Source: an uncultured Eggerthella sp.
Lineage (GTDB): Bacteria > Actinomycetota > Coriobacteriia > Coriobacteriales > Eggerthellaceae
Assembly (NCBI GenBank): GCA_958431815.1
Contig: CAUASB010000010.1
Span: forward strand, 1-64,000
Direction: 5' to 3'
Length of the DNA: 64,000 nucleotides
The notes beneath the pieces are model-generated. The model ran no database searches, was not told where the DNA came from, and worked only from the letters and a program-made list of their open reading frames with translations. Each line of letters begins with the position of its first letter. The stretch's first letter is position 1. The position numbers and the translations under genes are program-made. Below are positions 43,297-51,475 of the stretch, one piece after another.

Positions 43297-44145
43297 TTAT
43301 CGTAGCGTTACGCCTTCGGGAAGATCTGTCGGATCGAACAATTCCTCTTCCTGGGGCTGTTCGGGCTGCGGAGTTTCTTCTGCTGGCTTGGGCTGGCCGA
43401 ATGCCTCATCGAACGCATCGAAATGCACGCGCGGCACGGCGAAGATGACGTGGGGGATTGCGCCCTGGTGAGCGTCGATCCACGTTTTGAATGCTTCGAT
43501 TACCTGTGCCGGCGGGAACCCTTGGCGGCCACAGCCGAAGGCGCCCACAATAAGGGTCTCGGTTTCGTTTGCAGCGGCAATTCCCAGCAGCGTTTCGATG
43601 CGGTTTGCAAGGGTGGCATCGCATTCCTTTTCGGAACGGTGATTCTCAAGGGCGCGCTGGCGGTTGGGCTCAGCTACTACGATGACGTTTGCCTTCTTGA
43701 TGGTTCCCTCGCGGTTGAACACCACATTTTCAAGGTACGCAGCGCGGTCGGTGAACAGCTGGCCGCAGGCATAGCCACGGTTCTTGTCGTGATAGGCTGC
43801 CTTGATGCCCTGCAAAACAGGGTAGAGGTTGCTTTCCGAGCACAGAACCTGCTCGGGGCCGAATGAGCCGTCCGTGTAAGCACCGCCAGGACGCGTAAAC
43901 GATGCGGGGTCAACCAGCGTTGCTCTGCCTTCAACGTTGTGAAGGGCTGAAACGGGGAATGCGGTGGTAACCGAGGTTTCGGTGGTTTCGGCCTTGGGCT
44001 CGGGCAAGGCGATGGTGCGCGCCTCGCCGTCTTCATAAATCTTCACCGACTGGATGGCTTCTTCGGTTTCCTTGGCGAAAACACCCTTAACGAATGAAAG
44101 GTGCTTTGCCGCTTGGGCGGCGCGTTCTTCTTTTGATGCTGGCAT
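43297..44145 (-). CDS. bacterial poly(ADP-ribose) glycohydrolase-like macrodomain protein (TIGR02452)
   Basis: A 282-residue macrodomain-type protein. The family loop PGG...QEE that binds and cleaves ADP-ribose reads RPGGAYTDGSFGPEQVLCSESNLYPVL here (residues 85-111), so the usual QEE triplet is PEQ (P97-E98-Q99) and the second glutamate is replaced by Gln. The late motif LIVGAFGCGRQGFPPAQV (family GAWGCGVFxN type) is present. The C-terminal 40 residues are Pro/Glu-rich. It may bind ADP-ribose without cleaving it (inference). GAGGAG precedes the ATG. Confidence 0.82.
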   Translation of the reverse strand: MPASKEERAAQAAKHLSFVKGVFAKETEEAIQSVKIYEDGEARTIALPEPKAETTETSVTTAFPVSALHNVEGRATLVDPASFTRPGGAYTDGSFGPEQVLCSESNLYPVLQGIKAAYHDKNRGYACGQLFTDRAAYLENVVFNREGTIKKANVIVVAEPNRQRALENHRSEKECDATLANRIETLLGIAAANETETLIVGAFGCGRQGFPPAQVIEAFKTWIDAHQGAIPHVIFAVPRVHFDAFDEAFGQPKPAEETPQPEQPQEEELFDPTDLPEGVTLR

Positions 44146-44365
44146 GGCTCCTCGATTCCTGCAGGTGGGCAGCTGCGTGCCGCTGCTGCGTTGGTTCGCT
44201 ATTTCAGTATGATTTTACGATAACCCCAGGAAGGCGCAGGTGCAGCGTAACCAACTTGGCATCAAATGCGGTGATACCCCTCTTCGGTCTTTTCCCTGTG
44301 CTCGATTCTGCTAAAGTGGAGCTACGCCAACAAACGAAGCACCAACACAGAAAGACGGCGGACCG

Positions 44366-44572
44366 ATGCGAGAAGAACGCGCTAATTTCAGATTTCTTTT
44401 GATAGCCTGCGCCTTGCTGCTTGTGGCGGCAATAATCTCTGTTGTGTCGTTCATTTCTCTGGTGCACGCCGGCGACGACGCCGCTTCGGCGGCTCAGGCT
44501 CAGTCGGCTTATGCAATCGATCAGGGCGAAGACCAAACGAACGGCTATTACGCCGAGTACTATTCTCGGTAA
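44366..44572 (+). CDS. small single-span membrane protein of unknown function
   Basis: A 68-residue protein: 9 charged residues, one hydrophobic helix (residues 9-33, FRFLLIACALLLVAAIISVV), then a polar, Tyr-rich tail ending NGYYAEYYSR. No cysteine for lipidation. A terminator follows directly, which supports it being a real gene. Ribosome site weak (GGCGGA). Nothing recognised in the 220 bases before it. Confidence 0.6.
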   Translation: MREERANFRFLLIACALLLVAAIISVVSFISLVHAGDDAASAAQAQSAYAIDQGEDQTNGYYAEYYSR

Positions 44573-44580
44573 CGGTATCG

Positions 44581-44617
44581 AATCGCGGTTTCTGTTGGGA
44601 AACCGCGATTTTTTTTT
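44581..44617 (+). terminator. strong Rho-independent terminator after the small membrane protein
   Basis: AATCGCGGTTTC pairs with GAAACCGCGATT, followed by a run of T. The T run overlaps the stop codon of the convergent DUF2252 gene. Confidence 0.93.
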
Positions 44618-46073
44618 ATGCCAACTCGCCGTTGTCCAGTGCCTCAAGGAAACGTTGGTAGTCCTGCTCGTTCTGGTCGGCATAGGAACGGGAAAAGGCG
44701 CAGATAGCTTCATCGAACGTGGTGCTTTTCCCCAGATAACCGGCAATTTCAAAACGGTTGCCCGTGCGTGCATGGGCGTGCGCCAACGTCCAGCCGCACG
44801 TTCTGCCAATCAGCGTCAGCGTTTCAGGGTCGGCGCCGTCCACGTTGAACGCGCCTTTGCCGTCCCACAGCTGGCGCACATAGTAGTCGTGCTTTTTGCC
44901 GTCTAACCCTAAAATGCGCGTCCAGCCCAGCAGGATATCGCTGGAGGTTTGCATGGCGCGCTGGCCTTCTACCACGCGGCGGCCATGCTCCAAATACTTC
45001 GACTTGTGCGTGTAGCGTTCCAGCACCGAAGCTTCAGCTTCCTTGATTTGCAGCACCAATGGGTCGGCGCTGCTGTTGCCTTCCATAACCACGATCCAGG
45101 CTCTCATGCCAACACTGCCAACGCCTACCACCTTGCGGGCGATGTCGACGCCACGGTATTGCTTCACCAAATGACGTTTTTCAGGGCTTAAGCTAGCAAG
45201 GTACCCTGAAAGAATGAGTGATATGAATGCTTCCTGTTCCTCTTCGTTGAAAGGTGGCAAAACTCCCTTTGCGGTTTCCGCAAGCAAATCGCGCATGGGA
45301 ACGATAAGAGGTGGCTGGCTTACGATGCGCAGGTTTCCGTCAACCACTTCGGTGAACTTTGAAACGGCGCGCAGGCTGTTCTTCTGGCGGGCCTTGGCCA
45401 CCGTTTTCTGTGCGTTTTTAAGCTGCGGCTTCGTGATCTGCTTTGAAAGATGCGCGTACAGCGATTCCACGTCGGCGTGAGCATACCAAACGTCCAACGT
45501 GCCCATGTCCGCGAACTGCAGCATGGCATTGCGATAGGCGCGCACGGTGGCGAGCACTGCTGCATTGCGCTGCTCGGGGGTGAAGGCGCGGTTGCGAGCG
45601 CATACCTCGATGCTCGTGGTAAGGCGCTTCACGTCCCATTCCCACGGTGCGCGTGCCGTTTCGTCGAAGTCGTTGATGTCGAACACGAGCCTGCGCTCGG
45701 GTGACTGGAACAGCCCGAAGTTCGACACGTGAGCATCGCCGCATGCTTGTACGATGGTGCCGCTGGTGGGAGTGTGCGAAAGGTCGTTCGCCATGATAAG
45801 GGCAGCCCCACGGTAGAAGGTGAACGCGCTTGCGCTCATACGCTCATGACGGATGGGGATCAACTCCTGCACCCGTGATTTCTCCTGCGATTTCAGCAGA
45901 TCCACGATGTCGGGGCGCGCGGCGGGCGCTTCCCAAGTGGCATGCGAGCTTCGGGGCGTTTCCTTGCGAAGCTGCTTGCCGCGTGCCTTGCTTTCCACTG
46001 CTGACACGCGATTGTCGAATTCGAGGTTCTTCTTGATGTTCGTGCGAACCTGGCCAATTCGGTCGAAAAGCAT
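44616..46073 (-). CDS. DUF2252-family protein
   Basis: A 485-residue protein. Motifs HERMSASAFTFYRGAALIMANDL, CGDAHVSNFGLF, VFDINDFDETARAPWEWDVKRL and LQIKEAEASVLE mark DUF2252, which shares the HGDAHxxN / xDFD pattern of aminoglycoside-phosphotransferase-type kinases. The true substrate is unknown. GGAG precedes the ATG; 18 bases after the alpha/beta hydrolase gene, so probably one transcript. Confidence 0.87.
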   Translation of the reverse strand: MLFDRIGQVRTNIKKNLEFDNRVSAVESKARGKQLRKETPRSSHATWEAPAARPDIVDLLKSQEKSRVQELIPIRHERMSASAFTFYRGAALIMANDLSHTPTSGTIVQACGDAHVSNFGLFQSPERRLVFDINDFDETARAPWEWDVKRLTTSIEVCARNRAFTPEQRNAAVLATVRAYRNAMLQFADMGTLDVWYAHADVESLYAHLSKQITKPQLKNAQKTVAKARQKNSLRAVSKFTEVVDGNLRIVSQPPLIVPMRDLLAETAKGVLPPFNEEEQEAFISLILSGYLASLSPEKRHLVKQYRGVDIARKVVGVGSVGMRAWIVVMEGNSSADPLVLQIKEAEASVLERYTHKSKYLEHGRRVVEGQRAMQTSSDILLGWTRILGLDGKKHDYYVRQLWDGKGAFNVDGADPETLTLIGRTCGWTLAHAHARTGNRFEIAGYLGKSTTFDEAICAFSRSYADQNEQDYQRFLEALDNGELA

Positions 46074-46091
46074 GGGTGGGCTCCTTGTTCG

Positions 46092-47951
46092 TTATCCGAT
46101 GCAGCGGGTGAGGAAGGCGTTGATGGCGTTCTCGTAAGCGGTGGGGCAGGCAAACGTTGCCTGGCAATGGCCTGCTGCGGGGGCGTAGAAGAACACGTTG
46201 CCTGTGGCGCCGAACGCAATATGGGGAGAAGGCTCCTGAATCTCGGTTCCTTCTTCTACGGCTGGCTGGTCAGCGAAAAGATCGGAAAGATCGTCTTCAG
46301 GATAGTCGGCAAAGGGATCGTTCGCGGGAGCTTCCTCTTCGCCTTCGGCATCCGTTTCGTCGGCATTGGCGTCTGCCGCCTCATCGTCGTGATCCTCGCC
46401 GTCATGGGGCTCAGGCTCGTCGGTGTTGTCGGTTTCCTCAGGCTCTTCGGCATCGGTGAAGTCGCTGTCGGCATCTTCTTCTGTGCGTTCAGGTACTGCA
46501 TCGCCGATGGCCAGTTCTTTTGCCACTTCCAAGGCGGAAAGGGACCTGGTTTCCTGTGCCTCGGGAGCTTCCGCGGCGGGTTCGGTACCCTCGTTTTCCG
46601 CTTCAGCCTCGTTGCTATCGGAATCGGTATCTGCAGCTTCCGGCTGTTCGCAAGGCATCTCTTCTGCGGTTTTGCCTTCCGCTTCTGCCGTTTGAGATTC
46701 CTCGGCATCAGCTTCTGCGGCTTTCTGAGCTTCAGCTTCCTTTGCGGCACGCTCGGCTTCCGCTTCAGCAGCTGCCTGAGCAGCCTTTTCGGCTTCGATT
46801 GCCGCTTCCTCCTTGACCTTCGCCAGATAGGCCATTACCTCTTTTGCGGCAACGGCATCAACGATGGAAGAAATATCGCAGCCTGCCGCCATGGCGATGT
46901 ACATGCCCATGTAAGGCGGGGTGGCGTTGTCTTCTTCGCCCTGCAAGATGAAAAGCGGTGTGGTGATGGAGGGAACTACCTGCAAAACGTTGGGCACGGC
47001 GATATCGTAGCCGTCCTTCGCCTTTTCCATGGCGTAACGGTACAGGTTAAGGGTGGGTTGCGGCTTGGCGAATCCGGTTCCCAGGCGTAGGGATGTTTCG
47101 TTCCAGGCATCGGTATAGGCGGAATCGCTGATGATGGCACGCACCTGAGCGGGGAAGTCGGTCTCGGCGGCGGCAAAAAGCGCTGCAGTTGCGCCCATGC
47201 CCTGGCCGTGAACAATGATCTGGGCATCTTCACCGGTGCGGGCAACGATCCAACTGCACCAGGCAACCACGTCGCGGCGCTCCAACCAGCCCGAACCTGT
47301 CCACGTGCCTTCGCTTTCGCCGTGGGCGCGCATATCGACCAGCATGATGTTGCAGTCGTGTGCCGCATAGATGCGCGAAAAGGCCAGGCTATCGCGCCAG
47401 GTTCCCGCGTAACCGTGCAGCATCAGCACCCACGGGCGACTGCGCTTGGTGCCCGGTATCATGCGACCGACGAGCATCGTGCCGTCGTCGGAGCGCACTT
47501 GGATTTTGCGGGGGGTGCGGGCGTTTACCACCCACTCGTTTACTAGCACCGCTTCGGTACCGCGATGAAGGTTGATAGCCTCTGCCTCTTCGTCGGTCAA
47601 GGTGGGGGCGTCGGCTTTGATGGTTTTGATGTCGGCGGCAAGGTAGCGGCCCAGCGCATTGTCGCTGTAGCGTTGCTCCTGGTGGCCGAAGAAGCGGTTG
47701 ATTGAAGTGCGGGCTACGATTGCCAAGATGGCAACCCCTGCCAGGCAAACGGTTATGAGCGCAATTCCCAGGAAGAAGAAGCCCATAACGTACAGAGCAA
47801 CGCCAAGCACGATGAGCAGCAGCACAACGAAGAAGAAAAGGCGTTCGCGCCATTTCGAGGGTTTCGTGTACGTTGCGCCCGTTCGGTCGATAGCGGGCAA
47901 GGGGATGCTGTTCTGCGTAGCGTGGTTCGTCTGTTCGTTTCGTTTGCTCAT
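46092..47951 (-). CDS. membrane-anchored alpha/beta hydrolase fold protein with Gly at the nucleophile and a ~195-residue acidic insert
   Basis: A 619-residue protein. Two TM segments at about 38-80, then a hydrolase core: HGYAGTWRDSL (oxyanion region), GESEGTW, and IIVHGQGMGATAALFA where the GxSxG serine is Gly251 (codon GGC at 47199-47201). The acid is D341 in LQGEEDNATPP. Then an Ala/Glu-rich, acidic low-complexity stretch (about 381-575) and only after that the C-terminal PAAGHCQATFACPTAYENAINAFL segment with His595. So the insert splits the core between acid and histidine strands. Without Ser it probably is not an active esterase (inference); a binding or scaffold role is possible. Confidence 0.8.
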   Translation of the reverse strand: MSKRNEQTNHATQNSIPLPAIDRTGATYTKPSKWRERLFFFVVLLLIVLGVALYVMGFFFLGIALITVCLAGVAILAIVARTSINRFFGHQEQRYSDNALGRYLAADIKTIKADAPTLTDEEAEAINLHRGTEAVLVNEWVVNARTPRKIQVRSDDGTMLVGRMIPGTKRSRPWVLMLHGYAGTWRDSLAFSRIYAAHDCNIMLVDMRAHGESEGTWTGSGWLERRDVVAWCSWIVARTGEDAQIIVHGQGMGATAALFAAAETDFPAQVRAIISDSAYTDAWNETSLRLGTGFAKPQPTLNLYRYAMEKAKDGYDIAVPNVLQVVPSITTPLFILQGEEDNATPPYMGMYIAMAAGCDISSIVDAVAAKEVMAYLAKVKEEAAIEAEKAAQAAAEAEAERAAKEAEAQKAAEADAEESQTAEAEGKTAEEMPCEQPEAADTDSDSNEAEAENEGTEPAAEAPEAQETRSLSALEVAKELAIGDAVPERTEEDADSDFTDAEEPEETDNTDEPEPHDGEDHDDEAADANADETDAEGEEEAPANDPFADYPEDDLSDLFADQPAVEEGTEIQEPSPHIAFGATGNVFFYAPAAGHCQATFACPTAYENAINAFLTRCIG

Positions 47952-48022
47952 GGTACCGCCTTTCTGCTACCAGATTAGCGGCTGGCGCATTGCCGTGCTT
48001 GCGCATCTGTGAAAACGCATCG

Positions 48023-48068
48023 AAAAACGCGATAACCCCACGAAGAAGGGAACTCCGTAGGGTTATCT
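48023..48068 (-). terminator. terminator of the UspA-fusion gene
   Basis: GATAACCC pairs with GGGTTATC with an inner hairpin; on the minus strand GCGTTTTTC follows. Confidence 0.7.
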
Positions 48069-48090
48069 CTAAAGGAAGTAGGTGGAACAG

Positions 48091-48786
48091 CTATTTAACG
48101 ATAAGCACTGGGCAGCCAACGTTTTCGCTGACGCTGCGGCTTACACTGCCAAGCAGGATTTCCTTGATGCCGCTCAGGCCGCGCGAGCCCATGACTACGA
48201 GGTTTGCCTCAGCAAGCTGGGCTTCGCCCACGATTGCCGCTGCCGCTTCGCCGGTGCGCACAATCTCGGTTGCGTTTACCCCAATGCCGGCAAGTGCTTC
48301 CTTGGCGGCGCGTGCTGCCTCGGTTGCCTTCTTCATGCTTACCTCGGAAGCGTTTTCGGCAACCGAAAGAACCTCGACTTTGGAAACGCGCTTCATGTCA
48401 ACGGCATGGGCGGCGAACTTGATGGCCTCGAAGGCTGCCTTGGAGCCATCGGTTGCAATAAGGAGGCTGCTTACCGAAGTGCTCAGAGCCTGCTGGGCGG
48501 TTTCGGTGGCTACGCGCTCGGCGTCCAGGCGACGGTTGCGGAAGTACACGGCCCAGTTGACACCCAGGCACACCAGGTTGATGAAGTACACGATAAGAAC
48601 CCAGTTGATCATGTCGGCTGCGAACTTGGCCGCAATACCGGCAAGGTAGCCAACCGTGATAAGCAGGATGAACTGCCAGCTGGTGCCCGCCGCGGTACCT
48701 GCCTTGAAATTCTTGTAGGCGTTGATAGGCCAGGACAGGCCGAAGCAGATGAGCATGGCTGCTTCAAGGATTTGGGCAAGCATCAT
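48091..48786 (-). CDS. PQ-loop-like membrane domain fused to a universal stress protein (UspA) domain
   Basis: A 231-residue protein. Residues 1-83 hold three hydrophobic helices (LEAAMLICFGLSWPINAYKNFKAGTAAGTSWQF is typical of a half-SWEET/PQ-loop unit, with P and the Q of TSWQF). Residues 100-231 are a UspA domain: LLIATDGSKAAFEAIKFA, VMGSRGLSGIKEILLGSVSRSVSENVGCPVLIV with the ATP-binding GxxG...GS(V) motif. AAGGAG lies 10 bases before the ATG at 48786. Role unknown; ATP-sensing membrane protein is an inference. Confidence 0.82.
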   Translation of the reverse strand: MMLAQILEAAMLICFGLSWPINAYKNFKAGTAAGTSWQFILLITVGYLAGIAAKFAADMINWVLIVYFINLVCLGVNWAVYFRNRRLDAERVATETAQQALSTSVSSLLIATDGSKAAFEAIKFAAHAVDMKRVSKVEVLSVAENASEVSMKKATEAARAAKEALAGIGVNATEIVRTGEAAAAIVGEAQLAEANLVVMGSRGLSGIKEILLGSVSRSVSENVGCPVLIVK

Positions 48787-48867
48787 AGTGGGTTGGCTCC
48801 TTGGGACGGTTTCGTTTTTTATCGTTTGCAACCCTATTCCGTGAACACATTCATTTCAAATATCGTT

Positions 48868-48898
48868 TTGTCATTAACTGATGCAGTTACGGTATGAT
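48868..48898 (+). promoter_or_regulatory. lysR promoter, possibly leaderless
   Basis: TTGTCA (48868-48873), 19 bases, then TATGAT (48893-48898). The expected start site, about 7 bases on, coincides with the ATG at 48905, and no Shine-Dalgarno site fits in between. Confidence 0.5.
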
Positions 48899-48904
48899 TT
48901 GAGT

Positions 48905-49756
48905 ATGGATATTCAACAGCTGAAATACTTTCTTGATGTGGCGGAAACCGAGCACATGACCAAGAGCGCCAAACGGTTGAATGTGGCGCAACCTGCTTTG
49001 AGTCGCTCTATTTCCCGTTTGGAAGGCGAGCTTGGTGTGGCGCTGTTCGATCGCGAGGGCAGGGGCTTGCGACTCTCCGATGCCGGGATGCTGTTCAGAA
49101 AGCGCGTGCTTCCTGCTGTGGCCGGTTTGGATGCGGCGTGCGAAGAGGTCCGCTCGTTGGGCCACGCCCAGCGCGAAGTGCGTGTGCATTTGGGCGCAGC
49201 GTCGCACGTGGCCGCCGATGCAGTGGCGGCGTGGATGTCGGCGGCGCCCAACAGGCGCATCTCGCTCACGCAAACGGCTTCCGCCGGCGGCGGGGCCGAT
49301 GTGGTGGTGGACTCCGTTTCGCCCGTTGCCTGCGCCAAGCAGAGCACGTTTTCGGAACGCGTGATGCTTGCTGCGCCGGAAACCAACGAGTTCTCGAAAA
49401 TCCCCGTTCCCTTGGAAGAGCTGAAAGGGCTCGATTTCGTTTCCCTTTCCGCTTCCTCGGGCTTCACGCGTTTCACCAAGGAGCTGTGCGCTTCCATGGG
49501 ATTTCAGCCCCATATCTCGTTTCAGAGCGACAACCCCAGCGTTGTGCGTAAGATGATCGGACTTGGCTTGGGCGTGGGTTTTTGGCCTGAGCGCAGTTGG
49601 GGCGAAACACGCGGCGAAGGTGTGGTGCTGCTTCCCTTGGACGTTTCGCAGCGGCGCGAAGTGAACGTGTGGCTTTCCCTTGGTGCTGCTGCCAACCCTG
49701 CAGCCGATTCGCTCTACACCTATTTATGCGCGTGCTTCCAGCGTTGTTTTTCGTAG
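48905..49756 (+). CDS. LysR-family transcriptional regulator
   Basis: A 283-residue regulator. The winged HTH spans residues 1-60: MDIQQLKYFLDVAETEHMTKSAKRLNVAQPALSRSISRLEGELG, with the substrate-binding domain after it. The effector domain is a little divergent in the middle (SAGGGADVVVDSVSP). It lies between the divergent membrane-UspA gene and the alanine symporter gene, either of which it could regulate. Confidence 0.92.
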   Translation: MDIQQLKYFLDVAETEHMTKSAKRLNVAQPALSRSISRLEGELGVALFDREGRGLRLSDAGMLFRKRVLPAVAGLDAACEEVRSLGHAQREVRVHLGAASHVAADAVAAWMSAAPNRRISLTQTASAGGGADVVVDSVSPVACAKQSTFSERVMLAAPETNEFSKIPVPLEELKGLDFVSLSASSGFTRFTKELCASMGFQPHISFQSDNPSVVRKMIGLGLGVGFWPERSWGETRGEGVVLLPLDVSQRREVNVWLSLGAAANPAADSLYTYLCACFQRCFS

Positions 49757-49904
49757 AGAGTGTGGCTTGAGCGCCGTTATTCCCCATTACGGGGCGTATT
49801 TGACCGCACATCTTGTCCGTTTTGTTAAACAAACGAACCAATTGTTAAACGAGTTCTACAATACCTAACTAGCTCTTACCCAAAAATTGAAGAATAGGTA
49901 CCCA

Positions 49905-51344
49905 ATGGATTTAACTGAACTGTTAAATGCGGTGGACGCTGCAGTGTGGGGTCCACCTATGATCATCCTGCTTTTGGGATGTCATATCTACACCACTATC
50001 CGAACGAAGTGTATTCAGCGCAAGCTGCCTTTGGCGCTTAAGCTCTCCGTTACCAAGGACGACGGCGCCGAAGGCGACGTGAGCAACTTCGGCGCAATGG
50101 CAACCTCCCTTGCCTCCACGCTTGGCACGGGTTCCATCGTCGGCGTTGCCACGGCGGTGCTTTCCGGCGGCCCTGGCGCCATTTTATGGATGTGGCTTAC
50201 CGGCATTCTGGGCATGGCAACCAAATACACCGAGGTGTTCGCCGCCATGAAATACCGCGTGAAGGACTTGCGCGGCGAAATGATGGGCGGCGCCATGCAC
50301 GTATGGGAGCAGCGCTACAAGCGTGAGGACGGCACGGTGCCTTGGTGGGCAAAGCTCGCTGCCATTTGGTTTGCGCTTCTTGCCTGCTTCACCATCTTCG
50401 GCATTGGCTCTGCGGTGCAGACCAGTGCCATTACCAGCGTTGTTCAGGCGAACTTCGGCTGGGATCCGGCTATCGTATCCGCTTTTGTGTGCGGCACCGC
50501 CTTGTTGGTTATCTTGGGCGGCCTGCAGAAGGTTTCCGGCATTTGCGAAAAGCTGGTGCCCATCATGGGCGGCGCGTACATCCTGGGCTGCGTCTACATC
50601 CTTATCTGCAACAGTGCCTATTTGGGCGAAGCGTTTCAGCTTATCTTCGAATGCGCATTTACCCCTAAGGCGGCCTTCGGCGGTGCAGTAGGCTCCGGCA
50701 TCATGTTCGCACTCCAGTTCGGCTGCGCGCGCGGCCTGTTCTCCAACGAGGCCGGCTTGGGCACGGCTCCACTCATTTCCTCGGCTGCTGCCTCCAAGAA
50801 TCCTGCCCGTCAGGCCCTGGTTGCCATGACCGGCCCCTTCTGGTGCACGGTTGTGATCTGCTTGGTAAGCGGCTTGGTTATCGTAAGCACCTTGTGCGCC
50901 CATCCGACGCTTATCGCCGATGCGGGTGTTACCGACGGCGCCACGCTTGCCAACGCGGTGTTCGGCACCATTCCCACCATCGGCACGCCAATACTTATGC
51001 TGGGTATCATCTGTTTCGCCTATTCCACCATCTTGGGGTGGAGCTATTACGGTGAGCGCGTGACGCTGTACCTCTTCGGTCGCCGTTGGGTTCCGCTCTA
51101 CATCGGCTTGTACATCTGCATGGGCTTCTTGGGCGGCATCGGCGTAGGCGACATTGCCTGGACTGCCACCGACATTGCCAACGCGCTCATGGCAATCCCC
51201 AATATCATCATGGTGCTGCTGTGCACGGGCATGGTTGCCAAGGAAACGCAGCATTACGTCTACGATGGCAACATCGAAGAAGAGTACGAACACGAAACAC
51301 CAACATTGGAAGAGAAGAGCGTCTTCTTGCGAACGAAAGCTTGA
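49905..51344 (+). CDS. alanine/glycine:cation symporter (AGCS family)
   Basis: Na+ or H+ coupled uptake of alanine or glycine. The 479-residue membrane protein has AVWGPPMIILLLGCHIYTT at the start, the family signature GTGSIVGVATAVLSGGPGAILWMW, and GLFSNEAGLGTAPLISSAAASKNPARQALVAM. ATG at 49905 puts the first helix at the right distance; the TTG at 49887 is less likely. Ribosome site weak. The mobile element at 51385 inserted in the T tract of its terminator. Confidence 0.93.
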   Translation: MDLTELLNAVDAAVWGPPMIILLLGCHIYTTIRTKCIQRKLPLALKLSVTKDDGAEGDVSNFGAMATSLASTLGTGSIVGVATAVLSGGPGAILWMWLTGILGMATKYTEVFAAMKYRVKDLRGEMMGGAMHVWEQRYKREDGTVPWWAKLAAIWFALLACFTIFGIGSAVQTSAITSVVQANFGWDPAIVSAFVCGTALLVILGGLQKVSGICEKLVPIMGGAYILGCVYILICNSAYLGEAFQLIFECAFTPKAAFGGAVGSGIMFALQFGCARGLFSNEAGLGTAPLISSAAASKNPARQALVAMTGPFWCTVVICLVSGLVIVSTLCAHPTLIADAGVTDGATLANAVFGTIPTIGTPILMLGIICFAYSTILGWSYYGERVTLYLFGRRWVPLYIGLYICMGFLGGIGVGDIAWTATDIANALMAIPNIIMVLLCTGMVAKETQHYVYDGNIEEEYEHETPTLEEKSVFLRTKA

Positions 51345-51357
51345 CGTGTTCAGCTTA

Positions 51358-51383
51358 GGCCCCGGTTTCCGGGGCCTTTTTTT
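51358..51383 (+). terminator. terminator of the alanine symporter gene, target of the transposon
   Basis: GGCCCCGG pairs with CCGGGGCC around TTT, followed by seven T. The last seven T plus A are the left copy of the transposon target duplication. Confidence 0.95.
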
Positions 51384-51384
51384 A
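51377..51384. repeat. target site duplication, left copy
   Basis: TTTTTTTA immediately outside the left terminal inverted repeat; identical to 56641-56648. Confidence 0.85.
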
Positions 51385-51410
51385 GGCGATGTTAACCCAG
51401 GATGGATATA
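51385..51410 (+). repeat. left terminal inverted repeat of the transposon
   Basis: Begins GGCGATGTTAACCCAG, then GATGGATATA. Differs from the right end at two positions. Confidence 0.9.
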
Positions 51411-51430
51411 ACCGGTTTTTATTGACACCT

Positions 51431-51470
51431 AAAAAAGATGAGCGCTCCTTTCGGATACGCTCATCTTTCT
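51431..51470 (-). terminator. terminator of the restriction-modification gene
   Basis: AAAGATGAGCG pairs with CGCTCATCTTT; on the minus strand six T follow. It keeps transcription from leaving the element at its left end. Confidence 0.85.
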
Positions 51471-51475
51471 GCACG

